A stretch of DNA of 64,000 nucleotides, taken from Dactylosporangium vinaceum (GTDB lineage Bacteria; Actinomycetota; Actinomycetes; Mycobacteriales; Micromonosporaceae). Shown one piece after another: positions 25,779-34,396 of this stretch. The notes under the pieces are model-generated. The model had not been told where the DNA came from. It searched no databases and saw only the letters and a program-made list of their open reading frames with translations. Location: NCBI RefSeq assembly GCF_019904175.1, contig NZ_CP061913.1, positions 9,672,001 through 9,736,000 on the forward strand. The letters run 5' to 3'. Position numbers and translations under genes: made by a program. Position 1 is the first letter of the stretch. Each line of letters begins with the position of its first letter.

Positions 25779-25857
25779 TGGTGCGGCTTGCAGGCGGGTG
25801 CTGCGATTTCAGGCGGGGTGCTGCGGTTCAGGCGGGCTGGTGCGACTTTCGGGCGGG
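25779..25857. repeat. About 20-bp tandem repeat at the rhaQ 3' end
   Basis: Four diverged units of the form gtgctgcgatttcaggcggg run from 25779 to 25857. They lie between rhaS and rhaQ and reach into the last codons of rhaQ (stop at 25828). Confidence 0.7.
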
Positions 25858-26823
25858 TCGCCGCCGCCGGAGGCGCTCGCGCGCCATGGCGGCGACATTC
25901 GGTCCGACGACCGAGGCGATGAGCAGAGATCCGGTGACGATGGTGAGCGTGTTCTGCGGCACCGAGGCCAGCTGCAGCGCGTTGCGCAGGGTGCTGAGCA
26001 GCACGACCGCGCCGACCACGCCGAGCAGGCCGCCGCGGCCGCCGAAGATGGAGACCCCGCCGAGCAGGACGGCCGCGACGACCGCGAGCTCGAGGCCGTT
26101 GGCGTTGTCGGCCCGGGCGCTGGCGTAACGGAACGTCCAGAACACGCCGGCCAGCGCCGACATCGTGCCGGTGGTGACGAAGAGCCAGAACTTGGTCCGG
26201 TTGACGGCGACGCCGGCGAAGCGCGCCGCCTCCGCGTTGTTGCCCATCGCGTACAGCCCGCGGCCGATCGGGGTCGCGTGGAGTACCACAGCGAAGATGA
26301 CGGCGAGCACGGCGACGACGATGACGAACCACGGGATCGTGAGGCCGGAGATGGGGCTTATCGCGCCGCTGGTCCAGGAGTCCGGGTAGTCGGCCACGGC
26401 CTTGTCGCCGAGGACGACGTAGGCGAGCCCGCGATACAGCGCCAGGGTGCCGATCGTGACCGCCAGCGACGGCAGCCCGAACACGGTGATGAACAGGCCG
26501 TTGACCGCGCCCAGGACGGCCCCGAGGACCAGGCACAGCGCGATCAGCAGCGGCAGCGACCGGACCCCGTGCATCCACAGGTCACCCATCACGGCACAGG
26601 TCAGGCCCATGGTGCTGGCGACCGACAGGTCGATCTCGCCGGTGATGATGACGAGCGTGAGCGGCAGGGCCACGATGGCGATCGGGATGACCTCAAGCGA
26701 CACGAAGCGCCAGAAGCGGGGGCTGGCGACGCCCTCGATCGTGGCCGCGCCGACGGCGACGACCAGGACGAGTGCGAGCAGGACGATGAGGTCCCAGGAG
26801 CCGAGGCGGCGGATGACGTTCAC
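25828..26823 (-). CDS. rhaQ: Rhamnose ABC transporter permease RhaQ
   Basis: A 331-residue BPD_transp_2-family permease with about nine to ten membrane helices and the conserved ITGEIDLSVAS and LELAVVAAVLLGGVSIFGG segments. It forms the channel with RhaP. GTG 26823 overlaps the rhaP stop as GTGA. The C-terminal tail (RRRRPARKSHQPA) is encoded partly by the repeat listed above. Confidence 0.92.
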   Translation of the reverse strand: MNVIRRLGSWDLIVLLALVLVVAVGAATIEGVASPRFWRFVSLEVIPIAIVALPLTLVIITGEIDLSVASTMGLTCAVMGDLWMHGVRSLPLLIALCLVLGAVLGAVNGLFITVFGLPSLAVTIGTLALYRGLAYVVLGDKAVADYPDSWTSGAISPISGLTIPWFVIVVAVLAVIFAVVLHATPIGRGLYAMGNNAEAARFAGVAVNRTKFWLFVTTGTMSALAGVFWTFRYASARADNANGLELAVVAAVLLGGVSIFGGRGGLLGVVGAVVLLSTLRNALQLASVPQNTLTIVTGSLLIASVVGPNVAAMARERLRRRRPARKSHQPA

Positions 26824-27848
26824 TGGTTGACCCCTCGCTGCAGGCTCTTCGTGACACGCACCGACAGCGCCCGGTCGAGGCCGATCGCCGCCAGGATCAG
26901 CGCGCCGACCGCGGCCCGCTGCCAGAACGGGGTGACGCCGAGCACCGGCAGTGCGGCGCCGATGGTGCTCAGCAGCATCGCGCCGAGGGCGGCGCCGTAG
27001 ACGCTGCCGCTGCCGCCGAAGATGGCCACACCGCCGACGACCACCGCGGCCACGACGTTGAGCTCCTGGCCGAGGCCGGCGTTGGCGTCGAGCGTGCCGA
27101 ACCGGGCCACGTAGAGCACTCCGGCCAGCCCCGCGAGCATGCCGCAGACCACGAACGCGAAGAACACCCGGCGGCCGACGGCGATGCCGGACAGGCGGGC
27201 CGCGGCGGGGTCGGAGCCGATCGCGTACAGCTCGCGCCCGCTGCGGTAGGACCGCAGATAGAACCCGGCGGCAAGAACGACGGCAAGGGCGAAAAGCGTC
27301 AGCAGTGGTACCCCGAGCAGCGTCGACGTCCCCATGTGCAGGAACGGGACCGGGATGTCGGCCGCGTTGATCTGCTTGCCGGTGGCCCACTGGTAGTCGA
27401 TGCCGCGGAACACGTACAGCGTGCCGAGGGTGACCACCAGCGCCGGCACCCGGGCGGCGGCGATGAGGGCACCGTTGACCGCGCCGCACACCGCCCCGAG
27501 TGCCGCGCCCGCCACCAGCACCACCGGGATCGGGATGCCGGGGTGGTTCAGGAACAGCGTGCCGGTGAGGAACGCCGACAGGCCGAGGACGGAGCCGACC
27601 GACAGGTCGACGTTGCGGGTGATGACGACGATCGCCTGCCCGGTGGCCAGGATCGCCAGGATCGTGGCGCCGAGCAGCAGGTCCTTGACGCTCTGCTGGG
27701 ACAGGAAGCGCGAGTTGGTGACGGCGGTGATGCCGATCAGCAGCCCGAGCGCGACGACGATGCCCAGCTCCCGGACCAGGAACACGCGATGCGTCAGCCG
27801 GGTGGCCCGCGCCGTGCGCGGTGGAGCCTCGCTCTCGACGACGGTCAT
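26820..27848 (-). CDS. rhaP: Rhamnose ABC transporter permease RhaP
   Basis: A 342-residue permease homologous to RhaQ, with VITRNVDLSVGSVLGLSAF and VVAAVVVGGVAIFGGSGSV. About ten hydrophobic segments follow a cytoplasmic N-terminus (MTVVESEAPPRTARATR). ATG 27848 overlaps the rhaT stop as ATGA. Confidence 0.92.
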   Translation of the reverse strand: MTVVESEAPPRTARATRLTHRVFLVRELGIVVALGLLIGITAVTNSRFLSQQSVKDLLLGATILAILATGQAIVVITRNVDLSVGSVLGLSAFLTGTLFLNHPGIPIPVVLVAGAALGAVCGAVNGALIAAARVPALVVTLGTLYVFRGIDYQWATGKQINAADIPVPFLHMGTSTLLGVPLLTLFALAVVLAAGFYLRSYRSGRELYAIGSDPAAARLSGIAVGRRVFFAFVVCGMLAGLAGVLYVARFGTLDANAGLGQELNVVAAVVVGGVAIFGGSGSVYGAALGAMLLSTIGAALPVLGVTPFWQRAAVGALILAAIGLDRALSVRVTKSLQRGVNQ

Positions 27849-29332
27849 CGGGAGTCCCCCTGCCCGGTGGCGGCCAGCATCACGGACTCCTCGTCGGCTC
27901 GGGTGCGGGGGATGTCGGCGGCGAGCCGCCCTTCGTGCATGACGAGCACCCGGTCGGCCATGCCGAGCACCTCGGGCAGCTCGCTGGAGACCATGAGGAC
28001 GGCGACGCCCTCGCCGGCCAGGCGGCTCAGCAGCCGGTGCACCTCGGCCTTGGTGCCGACGTCGATGCCCCGGGTCGGCTCGTCGACGATGAGCACCCGC
28101 GGGGCGGTGGCCAGCCACTTGGCCAGCACGACCTTCTGCTGGTTGCCGCCGGAGAGCGTGCCGACCGCGTTGTTCAGCCGGCCGGCCTTGACCTGCAGGC
28201 GCTGCGACCAGTCCTGGGCCGCCCGGCGCTCGGAGCCGCCGAAGAGCAGCCCGAGCGTGGACAGGGCCCAGCGGCGCGGCAGCGTCGCGTTGCGCTCGAC
28301 CGACAACTCCATCACCAGGCCCTGCTGGCGGCGGTCCTCCGGGACGAGGGCCAGCCCGGCCCCGATCGCCGCGCCGGCACTGCCCCGGCGCAGCGGCCGG
28401 CCGTCGACGAGGACCTCGCCGCTGTCGTACCGGTCCACCCCGAACACCGCCCGGATGACCTCGGAGCGACCGGCGCCCACCAGTCCGGCCAGGGCCACAA
28501 TCTCTCCACTGTGGACGGTGAAGCTCACGTCGTGGAACGCGCCCTGGCGGCTGAGGCCGCGGACCTCCAGCCGGGCCTCGCCGACGGTCGCGGGCACTTT
28601 GGGGAACAACTCCCCGACCTCGCGCCCGACCATGCGCCGCACGACGTCGGCGACCGTCAGGTCGGCCGCCGGGTCGGTGGAGACCCACTGCCCGTCGCGC
28701 ATGACGGTGATCCGCTCGCACAGCGCGAAGACCTCGTCGAAGCGGTGCGAGATGAACAGGACGGCGGCGCCGGCGTCGCGCAGCGAGCGGGCCACGGAGA
28801 ACAGCCGCTCGACCTCGACCCCCGACAGCGCGGCGGTCGGCTCGTCCATGATGAGGACCCGGGCGTCGAACGAGATCGCCTTCGCGATCTCGACGAGCTG
28901 CTGATCGGCGATCGACAGGCCGCGGGCCGGCCGGTCCGGGTCGAGCTGCACGCCGAGCCGGGTGAACAGCTCGGCGGCGAGCCGGCGCATCTCGGCGGCG
29001 TCGATGCGGCGGCCGGACTTGAGCGGCTGGCGGCCCATGAAGATGTTCTCGGCGACGGAGAGGTCGGGGAAGAGCGTCGGCTCCTGGTAGATGACGGCGA
29101 TCCCGGCCGCGCGGGCGTCGGCGGGGTTGTTCAGGACCAGCGGCCGGCCGTCGATGCTCAGCGTGCCGGCGTCCGGCGCGTGCGCCCCGGCCAGGACCTT
29201 GACGAGCGTCGACTTGCCGGCGCCGTTCTCGCCGACGAGCGCGTGGGCCTCGCCGGCGCGCAGCTCCAGGCGCACGTCGCGCAGGGCCGCGACGGCGCCG
29301 AAGGACTTGCTGACGCCCTCGAGAACGAGCAC
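27845..29332 (-). CDS. rhaT: Rhamnose ABC transporter ATPase, duplicated
   Basis: A 495-residue ATPase with two nucleotide-binding halves. The first has GENGAGKST, a signature LSIADQQL and LIMDEPTAAL; the second has a degenerate Walker A (GLVGAGRSE), LSGGNQQKVV and LIVDEPTRGID, as usual for sugar importers. I place the start at GTG 29332, preceded by AAGGAGG. An upstream in-frame ATG at 29383 lies inside the operator and would insert 17 residues without similarity. It is the first gene of the minus-strand rhamnose operon. Confidence 0.92.
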   Translation of the reverse strand: MLVLEGVSKSFGAVAALRDVRLELRAGEAHALVGENGAGKSTLVKVLAGAHAPDAGTLSIDGRPLVLNNPADARAAGIAVIYQEPTLFPDLSVAENIFMGRQPLKSGRRIDAAEMRRLAAELFTRLGVQLDPDRPARGLSIADQQLVEIAKAISFDARVLIMDEPTAALSGVEVERLFSVARSLRDAGAAVLFISHRFDEVFALCERITVMRDGQWVSTDPAADLTVADVVRRMVGREVGELFPKVPATVGEARLEVRGLSRQGAFHDVSFTVHSGEIVALAGLVGAGRSEVIRAVFGVDRYDSGEVLVDGRPLRRGSAGAAIGAGLALVPEDRRQQGLVMELSVERNATLPRRWALSTLGLLFGGSERRAAQDWSQRLQVKAGRLNNAVGTLSGGNQQKVVLAKWLATAPRVLIVDEPTRGIDVGTKAEVHRLLSRLAGEGVAVLMVSSELPEVLGMADRVLVMHEGRLAADIPRTRADEESVMLAATGQGDSR

Positions 29333-29370
29333 CGAGCCTCCTTGTGCGGGGGGTGTGAGGGGTGCGCTTG

Positions 29371-29382
29371 TGAAACGTTTCA
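29371..29382. promoter_or_regulatory. LacI-type operator of the rha transport/catabolic operon
   Basis: TGAAACGTTTCA is a perfect 12-bp palindrome with the central CG typical of LacI-family sites. It is centred at about +15 of the minus-strand transcript predicted from the promoter at 29399-29428, a position that would block elongation or open-complex clearance. Confidence 0.8.
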
Positions 29383-29398
29383 TGGCGCGGTTAGAGTG

Positions 29399-29428
29399 AC
29401 GTTAGAAGCACAGCCTTTCCCGCGTCAA
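29399..29428 (-). promoter_or_regulatory. Promoter of rhaT-P-Q-S-M-I-EW-B
   Basis: On the minus strand TTGACG (29428-29423), an 18-bp spacer and TAACGT (29404-29399) form a near-consensus housekeeping promoter. Transcription would begin near 29392, just before the operator. Confidence 0.7.
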
Positions 29429-29490
29429 GGGTTTCGATCGCGTTACCGATTTGATACACCGAACGGCGACGCTAGGACGGGGCCACGGCT

Positions 29491-29502
29491 TAAGACGTTT
29501 CA
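29491..29502. promoter_or_regulatory. Second, imperfect RhaR operator
   Basis: TAAGACGTTTCA matches the operator at 29371 in 10 of 12 positions. It lies directly before the ribosome site of rhaR, which suggests that the repressor also controls its own gene and lutABC. Confidence 0.6.
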
Positions 29503-29510
29503 GGAGATCG

Positions 29511-30557
29511 ATGACCACCACATCGGGCATCAAAGAGGTCGCACGGCGGGCCGGCGTCTCCATCGGCACCGTCAGCAACGTCCTCAACCGCCCCGAGCTC
29601 GTCGCCACCACCACCCGGCAGCGCGTCCTCGACGCGATCGCCGAGCTCGGATACGTGCGCAACGACTCGGCGCGGCAGCTGCGAGCCGGACAATCCCGGC
29701 AGATCGCGCTGGTGGTGCTGGACGTCGCGAACCCGTTCTTCACCGACGTCGTGCGGGGCGCGGAGGCCGCCGCCGAGGACCACGGCGTCATGGTCGTGGT
29801 CTGCAACAGCGGCGAGGACGCCAACCGCGAGCACCGCCACCTCGAGCTCCTCGAGGAGCAGCGGGTCCGCGGGGTGCTCATCACCCCCGTCGACGAGGGC
29901 CCCAGCTCCCGCCTGGAGCAGCTCATCCAGCGCGGCACCCCGGTGGTGCTCGTCGACCGCGGCTCGGGCCGGCACAGCCGCTGCTCGGTCGCCGTCGACG
30001 ACCTCCTCGGCGGCCGGCTGGCCGGGGAGCACCTCGTCGAGCAGGGCCACCGGCTCATCGCGTTCGTCGGCGGCCCCACGACGATCAACCAGGTCCACGA
30101 GCGCCTGGCCGGGTGCGCCGAGGCCGTGGAGGGCCGGGCCGACCTGCTCGTGGTGCCCACGCCCAACCTGACAGTCGCCTCCGGCCGGGCCGCCGCCACC
30201 CAGATCGCGTCGCGGGACGCCGCCGACCGGCCGACGGCGGTCTTCTGCGCCAACGACCTGCTCGCCCTGGGTGTACTGCAGGAGATGACCCAGCGCGGCC
30301 TGAGGGTCCCCCAGGACGTGGCGATCGTCGGCTACGACGACATCGAGTTCGCCGCCGCGGCCGCGGTCCCGTTAAGCTCCGTGCGGCAACCCCGCGAGCA
30401 GCTCGGCCGCACGGCGGCCGCCCTGCTGCTCGAGGAGATCGAGGACGACGGCCGCCACGAGCACCGGCACGTCGTCTTCCAACCCGAGCTGATCGTGCGC
30501 GAGTCGAGCGGCCGTCCCCGCGGCCGCCGGACGAGTCATTCGAAAGCGAGCCGCTGA
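29511..30557 (+). CDS. rhaR: LacI-family rhamnose regulator
   Basis: A 348-residue repressor. The helix-turn-helix and hinge are clear (IKEVARRAGVSIGTVSNVLN, then a hinge near NDSARQLRAGQS), followed by a periplasmic-binding-type effector domain with PFFTDVVRGAE and VAIVGYDDIEFA. ATG 29511 is preceded by AGGAG. The gene is divergent from the rhamnose operon and 2 nt upstream of lutA. The effector is presumably rhamnose, rhamnulose or a phosphorylated product. Confidence 0.9.
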   Translation: MTTTSGIKEVARRAGVSIGTVSNVLNRPELVATTTRQRVLDAIAELGYVRNDSARQLRAGQSRQIALVVLDVANPFFTDVVRGAEAAAEDHGVMVVVCNSGEDANREHRHLELLEEQRVRGVLITPVDEGPSSRLEQLIQRGTPVVLVDRGSGRHSRCSVAVDDLLGGRLAGEHLVEQGHRLIAFVGGPTTINQVHERLAGCAEAVEGRADLLVVPTPNLTVASGRAAATQIASRDAADRPTAVFCANDLLALGVLQEMTQRGLRVPQDVAIVGYDDIEFAAAAAVPLSSVRQPREQLGRTAAALLLEEIEDDGRHEHRHVVFQPELIVRESSGRPRGRRTSHSKASR

Positions 30558-30559
30558 CC

Positions 30560-31285
30560 ATGCGTGTCGCCCTGTTCGTCACGTGCCTGGCCGACGCGAT
30601 GTTTCCGCAGGTCGGCCGGGCCACGGTGACGCTGCTCGAGCGGCTCGGGCACGAGGTGGTGTTCCCCGAGGCCCAGACCTGCTGCGGGCAGATGCACGTC
30701 AACACCGGCTACCAGCGCCAGGCGGTCAAACTCGTCGAGCACCACATGCGCACGTTCGAGCCGTACGACGCGATCGTCGCCCCCTCCGGCTCGTGCGTGG
30801 GCTCGGTCCGCCACCAGCACGCCATGGTCGCCGAGCGGGCCGGCAAGCGCCAGCTCGCGGCCCGGGCCGGCGAGGTCGCCAAGCGCACCTACGAGCTGTC
30901 GGAGTTTCTGGTCGACGTGCTCGGCGTGACCGACGTCGGCGCCCGGTATCCGCACCGGGTCACCTACCACCCCACCTGCCACTCCCTGCGCATGCTCCGC
31001 GTCGGCGACCGCCCGCTGCGGCTGCTGCGGGCCGTCGAGGGCATCGACCTGGTCGAGCTGCCCGACGCCGAGCAGTGCTGCGGCTTCGGCGGCACCTTCG
31101 CGATCAAGAACGCCGACACCTCGGCCGCGATGCTCGCCGACAAGCTGCGCAACGCCCTGTCCACCTCCGCCGACGTCGTGTCCGCGGGGGACTCGTCCTG
31201 CCTGATGCACATCGGTGGCGGGCTCTCCCGGCTGTCGGTGCAGGCCCGTGCGGTACACCTCGCGGAAATCCTGGCTTCGCAATGA
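30560..31285 (+). CDS. lutA: L-lactate utilisation protein LutA
   Basis: A 241-residue protein with two cysteine-rich CCG domains (QTCCGQMHVN near residue 40 and EQCCGFGGTF near residue 170), as in LutA/LldE. With LutB and LutC it forms an iron-sulfur L-lactate oxidising complex that yields pyruvate. It starts 2 nt after the rhaR stop and overlaps lutB as ATGA. Confidence 0.93.
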   Translation: MRVALFVTCLADAMFPQVGRATVTLLERLGHEVVFPEAQTCCGQMHVNTGYQRQAVKLVEHHMRTFEPYDAIVAPSGSCVGSVRHQHAMVAERAGKRQLAARAGEVAKRTYELSEFLVDVLGVTDVGARYPHRVTYHPTCHSLRMLRVGDRPLRLLRAVEGIDLVELPDAEQCCGFGGTFAIKNADTSAAMLADKLRNALSTSADVVSAGDSSCLMHIGGGLSRLSVQARAVHLAEILASQ

Positions 31286-32733
31286 CGACCTTTCTCGGCA
31301 TGCCCGCCGTCGCCCCGCGTGGCGTCGGCCAACTGCGCGGCGACGAGCCGTTCCCGGTGGCGGCCCGGCGCGAGCTGGGCAACGAGCAGCTGCGCCGCAA
31401 CCTCGGCCACGCCACCCGCACGATCCGGGCCAAGCGGGCCGCCGTGGTCGGCGAGGTCCCGGACTGGGAGGAGCTCCGGCTGGCCGGCGAGGCGCTGAAG
31501 GCCGCGACGATGGCCCGGCTGCCCGAGCTGCTGGTCCAGCTGGAGGAGCAGGTCACCGCCCGCGGCGGCCACGTGCACTGGGCCCGCGACGCCAACGAGG
31601 CGAACGCCATCGTCGCCGGCCTGGTCCGCGCGGCCGGCGCCGACGAGGTGGTCAAGGTCAAGTCGATGGCCACCCAGGAGATCGGCCTCAACGAGGCCCT
31701 GCAGGCGCAGGGCATCGCCGCGTGGGAGACCGACCTGGCCGAGCTCATCGTCCAGCTCGGCCACGACAAGCCCTCGCACATCCTGGTCCCGGCGATCCAC
31801 CGCAACCGCACCGAGATCCGCGACATCTTCCTCGCGTCGATGGAGGGTGCGCCGGCCGACCTCACCGACGAGCCGCGCCAGCTGGCCATGGCCGCCCGCT
31901 CCCATCTGCGGCGCAAGTTCCTCTCCGCGAAGGTCGCCGTCTCCGGCGCCAACTTCGCCGTCGCCGAGACCGGCACCCTGGCCGTCGTCGAGTCCGAGGG
32001 CAACGGCCGCATGTGCCTCACGCTGCCGCCCACCCTGATCACGGTGATGGGCATCGAGAAGCTCGTCCCGACCTGGACCGACCTCGAGGTCTTCCTCCAG
32101 CTGCTGCCGCGCTCCTCGACCGGCGAGCGGATGAACCCGTACACCTCCCTGTGGACAGGCGTCACGCCCGGCGACGGCCCGCAGGACTTCCACCTGGTGC
32201 TGCTGGACAACGGCCGCACCGCCGTCCTGGCCGACGAGGTGGGCCGCTCCGCGCTGCACTGCATCCGCTGCAGCGCCTGCCTGAACGTGTGCCCGGTCTA
32301 CGAGCGCACGGGCGGCCACGCGTACGGCTCGGTGTACCCGGGCCCGATCGGCGCCGTCCTGAGCCCCCAGCTCACCGGGGTGGAGGACAACGCCTCCCTC
32401 CCCTACGCCTCCAGCCTGTGCGGCGCCTGCTTCGACGCCTGCCCGGTCCGCATCGACATCCCGTCGCTGCTGGTCCACCTGCGCGCGAAGCACGTCGAGG
32501 CGGCCGGCCCCTCCGCCGAGGCGATCTCGATGGCCGCCGTCGCCTGGGTCATGGCCGGCGCGACCCGCTTCCGCGGCGGCGAGCGCCTCATGCGCCTGGG
32601 CCGCCTGCTGGGCCGCCGGCGCGACCGCATCTCCGCCTTGCCACCGCCCCTGTCAGCCTGGACGGCGAGCCGCGACCTGCCCCGCCCACCGGCCCAGTCC
32701 TTCCGCGAATGGTGGGCGAACCGCAATGCCTGA
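31282..32733 (+). CDS. lutB: L-lactate utilisation iron-sulfur protein LutB
   Basis: A 483-residue LutB/LldF protein. The N-terminal two thirds is the LUD domain. Two ferredoxin-type cluster motifs follow, CIRCSACLNVCP near residue 328 and CGACFDACP near residue 380, for electron transfer from lactate. The C-terminal part is hydrophobic-amphipathic as in the family. It overlaps lutA by 4 nt and lutC by 8 nt. Confidence 0.95.
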   Translation: MTTFLGMPAVAPRGVGQLRGDEPFPVAARRELGNEQLRRNLGHATRTIRAKRAAVVGEVPDWEELRLAGEALKAATMARLPELLVQLEEQVTARGGHVHWARDANEANAIVAGLVRAAGADEVVKVKSMATQEIGLNEALQAQGIAAWETDLAELIVQLGHDKPSHILVPAIHRNRTEIRDIFLASMEGAPADLTDEPRQLAMAARSHLRRKFLSAKVAVSGANFAVAETGTLAVVESEGNGRMCLTLPPTLITVMGIEKLVPTWTDLEVFLQLLPRSSTGERMNPYTSLWTGVTPGDGPQDFHLVLLDNGRTAVLADEVGRSALHCIRCSACLNVCPVYERTGGHAYGSVYPGPIGAVLSPQLTGVEDNASLPYASSLCGACFDACPVRIDIPSLLVHLRAKHVEAAGPSAEAISMAAVAWVMAGATRFRGGERLMRLGRLLGRRRDRISALPPPLSAWTASRDLPRPPAQSFREWWANRNA

Positions 32734-33337
32734 CACCCCCTCCGCTGACGCCCGCTCGGTCATCCTGGCCCGCATCCGCACCGCGCTGGGCTCCGCTCCC
32801 ACCGCGCCGCCGGTCCCCCGCGGCTACGACCCGGCCGGCACGCACGAGGCGTCGCTGGAGAAGTTCGTCGACCGCCTCCTCGACTACAAGGCGACGGTCG
32901 TCCACACCACCGCCGCCACCCTGGAAGCCGACCTGGCCGCGGCCGTCGAGGGCCTGACCCCGCTCATCGTCCCGCCGGGCCTGCCGTTCGCCGTCCCCGA
33001 GTCCACAGTGGACGACGGCACCCTGGCCCCGCCGGAGCTGGACACCTACGCCGGCGTGGTCACCTGCTGCGCCGCCGCGGTGGCGGAGACGGGGACGATA
33101 GCCCTGGACGGCTCCCCGGACCAGGGCCGCCGGGCCATCACCCTGGTCCCGGACCGCCACTTCTGCGTGGTCCGCGCCGACCAGGTGGTCGCCGCCGTCC
33201 CCGACCTGCTGGCCCGCCTCACCCCGACCCGCCCGCTGACCCTGATCAGCGGCCCGTCGGCGACGAGCGACATCGAGCTCAACCGCGTGGAAGGCGTCCA
33301 CGGCCCGCGCACCCTGGTCGTCCTCCTGGTCCGCTGA
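32726..33337 (+). CDS. lutC: L-lactate utilisation protein LutC
   Basis: A 203-residue LUD-domain protein, the third LutABC subunit. The characteristic C-terminal LISGPSATSDIELNRVEGVH is intact. It ends the rhaR-lutABC unit. A decayed unrelated gene fragment begins directly beyond its stop on the other strand. Confidence 0.93.
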   Translation: MPDTPSADARSVILARIRTALGSAPTAPPVPRGYDPAGTHEASLEKFVDRLLDYKATVVHTTAATLEADLAAAVEGLTPLIVPPGLPFAVPESTVDDGTLAPPELDTYAGVVTCCAAAVAETGTIALDGSPDQGRRAITLVPDRHFCVVRADQVVAAVPDLLARLTPTRPLTLISGPSATSDIELNRVEGVHGPRTLVVLLVR

Positions 33338-33339
33338 GG

Positions 33340-33703
33340 CAAGGCTCGCGACCGCGATCGCCGCCCCACCGGCCTCGACATGGACGCCGCCGGTGACGCG
33401 GTCGCGGACCACCGTGCCGTCGACCGGCTGCGTGCGCAGGCTGTTGCCGATGGCCCACCCATCGACGTCCACCCACCCCCGGGCTGGGCGGCACGTTGCC
33501 CAGGCTGCTGACGTAGGGAAGCCGCCCGCCACCACGTAGATGCCGCCGTTGCCGTAGTTGCGCACCTTCGTGCCGTCCGCGGGGTACTGCGGCATGGCGG
33601 CGATGGTCGCGCCCGGCACGACGGTGTAGGCGTGCGGCCAGGGCACGGCGCTCAGGCTCGTGACGTACATCGGCGCGCCGCCGGCCATGATGTTGTAGTC
33701 CAT
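33340..33703 (-). pseudogene. Remnant of a repeat-containing secreted protein
   Basis: The translation holds repeating blocks: MAGGAPMYVTSLSAVPWPH, then PADGTKVRNYGNGGIYVV, AGGF, then VDVDGWAIGN, PVDGTVVRD, GGVHVEAGGAAIAVASL. These resemble the roughly 50-residue 'AGGAPxYVxS ... VDxxAI ... DGTxxR' units found in actinobacterial exported hydrolases. Between the units the natural reading PYVSSLGNVPPSPG sits in another frame, so two offsetting indels seem to have occurred near 33465-33515. The homology stops where lutC ends. ATG 33703 still has GGAGAGG upstream, but no signal peptide or catalytic domain is present. Confidence 0.6.
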
Positions 33704-33733
33704 CAGGTGGGCCTCTCCGGCTCGCTCGGCTCC

Positions 33734-34396
33734 CTATGGGCGGCGGGGCCGGGGGCGGGCGAGGTCGTGGAGGAGGGCGTCGAGTGTCTCGTCGTCGGCC
33801 CAGCCGTTGACGGCCAGGGTGCCGTCCGGGGCGACGGTGATCTCCAGGCGGTCCGGGGTCGTGGTGGCGGCGGCGAGCAGGTCGGGGAAGCGGGAGCCGC
33901 GCTCGACGAACTCCTGGTTCGTCGAGCCGGCCCAGGGGCGGTCGCGGTCGACGAGCGCGGCCACGTACGGCCCCGCGATCAGCAGGTCCGTCGCGTCCAG
34001 CAGCGCGGCCACGTCCCGGCGTCCACTGTGGACGGATTGGTGCAGCTGGGCCGTGGTGTAGCCGGAGAACGTCATCACCGAGCGGCCGGCGGCGCGGGTG
34101 CCGGCGGCTATGACGGCCAGCGGGGCGGCGTGGTCGAACGGCTCGCCGCCCAGCAGGGTCAGGCCGTCCGTTTCGGCGGCCAGCACGCGGGCCAGCACCT
34201 CCGCGGTCGGGGCCGGGGTGCCGCCGCGGAACGTCCACAGGTGCGGGTTGAAGCAGCCCGCGCAGCGGATCGTGCAGCCCTGGACCCACAGCGCCGTGCG
34301 CTCGCCCGGGCCCTCGGCGACCGTGCGGTCGACGAACCGGCCCAGTTGCAGGACGTCGGCCGGGATCGGGGGGCGGGGGTCAGAAGTCGAGGACAC
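33734..34396 (-). CDS. NrdG-like radical SAM protein
   Basis: A 220-residue protein with the radical SAM cluster motif CTIRCAGC (Cys41, Cys45, Cys48) after a Trp-Val-Gln-Gly segment, and LLGGEPFDHAAPL downstream, as in NrdG-type activating enzymes. No anaerobic ribonucleotide reductase is nearby. Instead it is the last gene of the AAA-DUF1257-DUF2997-HHH operon, so it may modify or activate a member of that set. GTG 34396 overlaps the HHH gene by 17 nt. Confidence 0.85.
   Translation of the reverse strand: MSSTSDPRPPIPADVLQLGRFVDRTVAEGPGERTALWVQGCTIRCAGCFNPHLWTFRGGTPAPTAEVLARVLAAETDGLTLLGGEPFDHAAPLAVIAAGTRAAGRSVMTFSGYTTAQLHQSVHSGRRDVAALLDATDLLIAGPYVAALVDRDRPWAGSTNQEFVERGSRFPDLLAAATTTPDRLEITVAPDGTLAVNGWADDETLDALLHDLARPRPRRP

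Noticed and set aside
29333..29383. Longer rhaT starting at ATG 29383
   Set aside because: The ATG lies in the RhaR operator, and the added 17 residues have no similarity to the family. GTG 29332 has AAGGAGG upstream.
32588..33339. Minus-strand continuation of the repeat-protein frame through lutC
   Set aside because: The similarity to AGGAP/DGT repeats stops at the lutC stop codon; beyond that the frame is only antisense to lutC.
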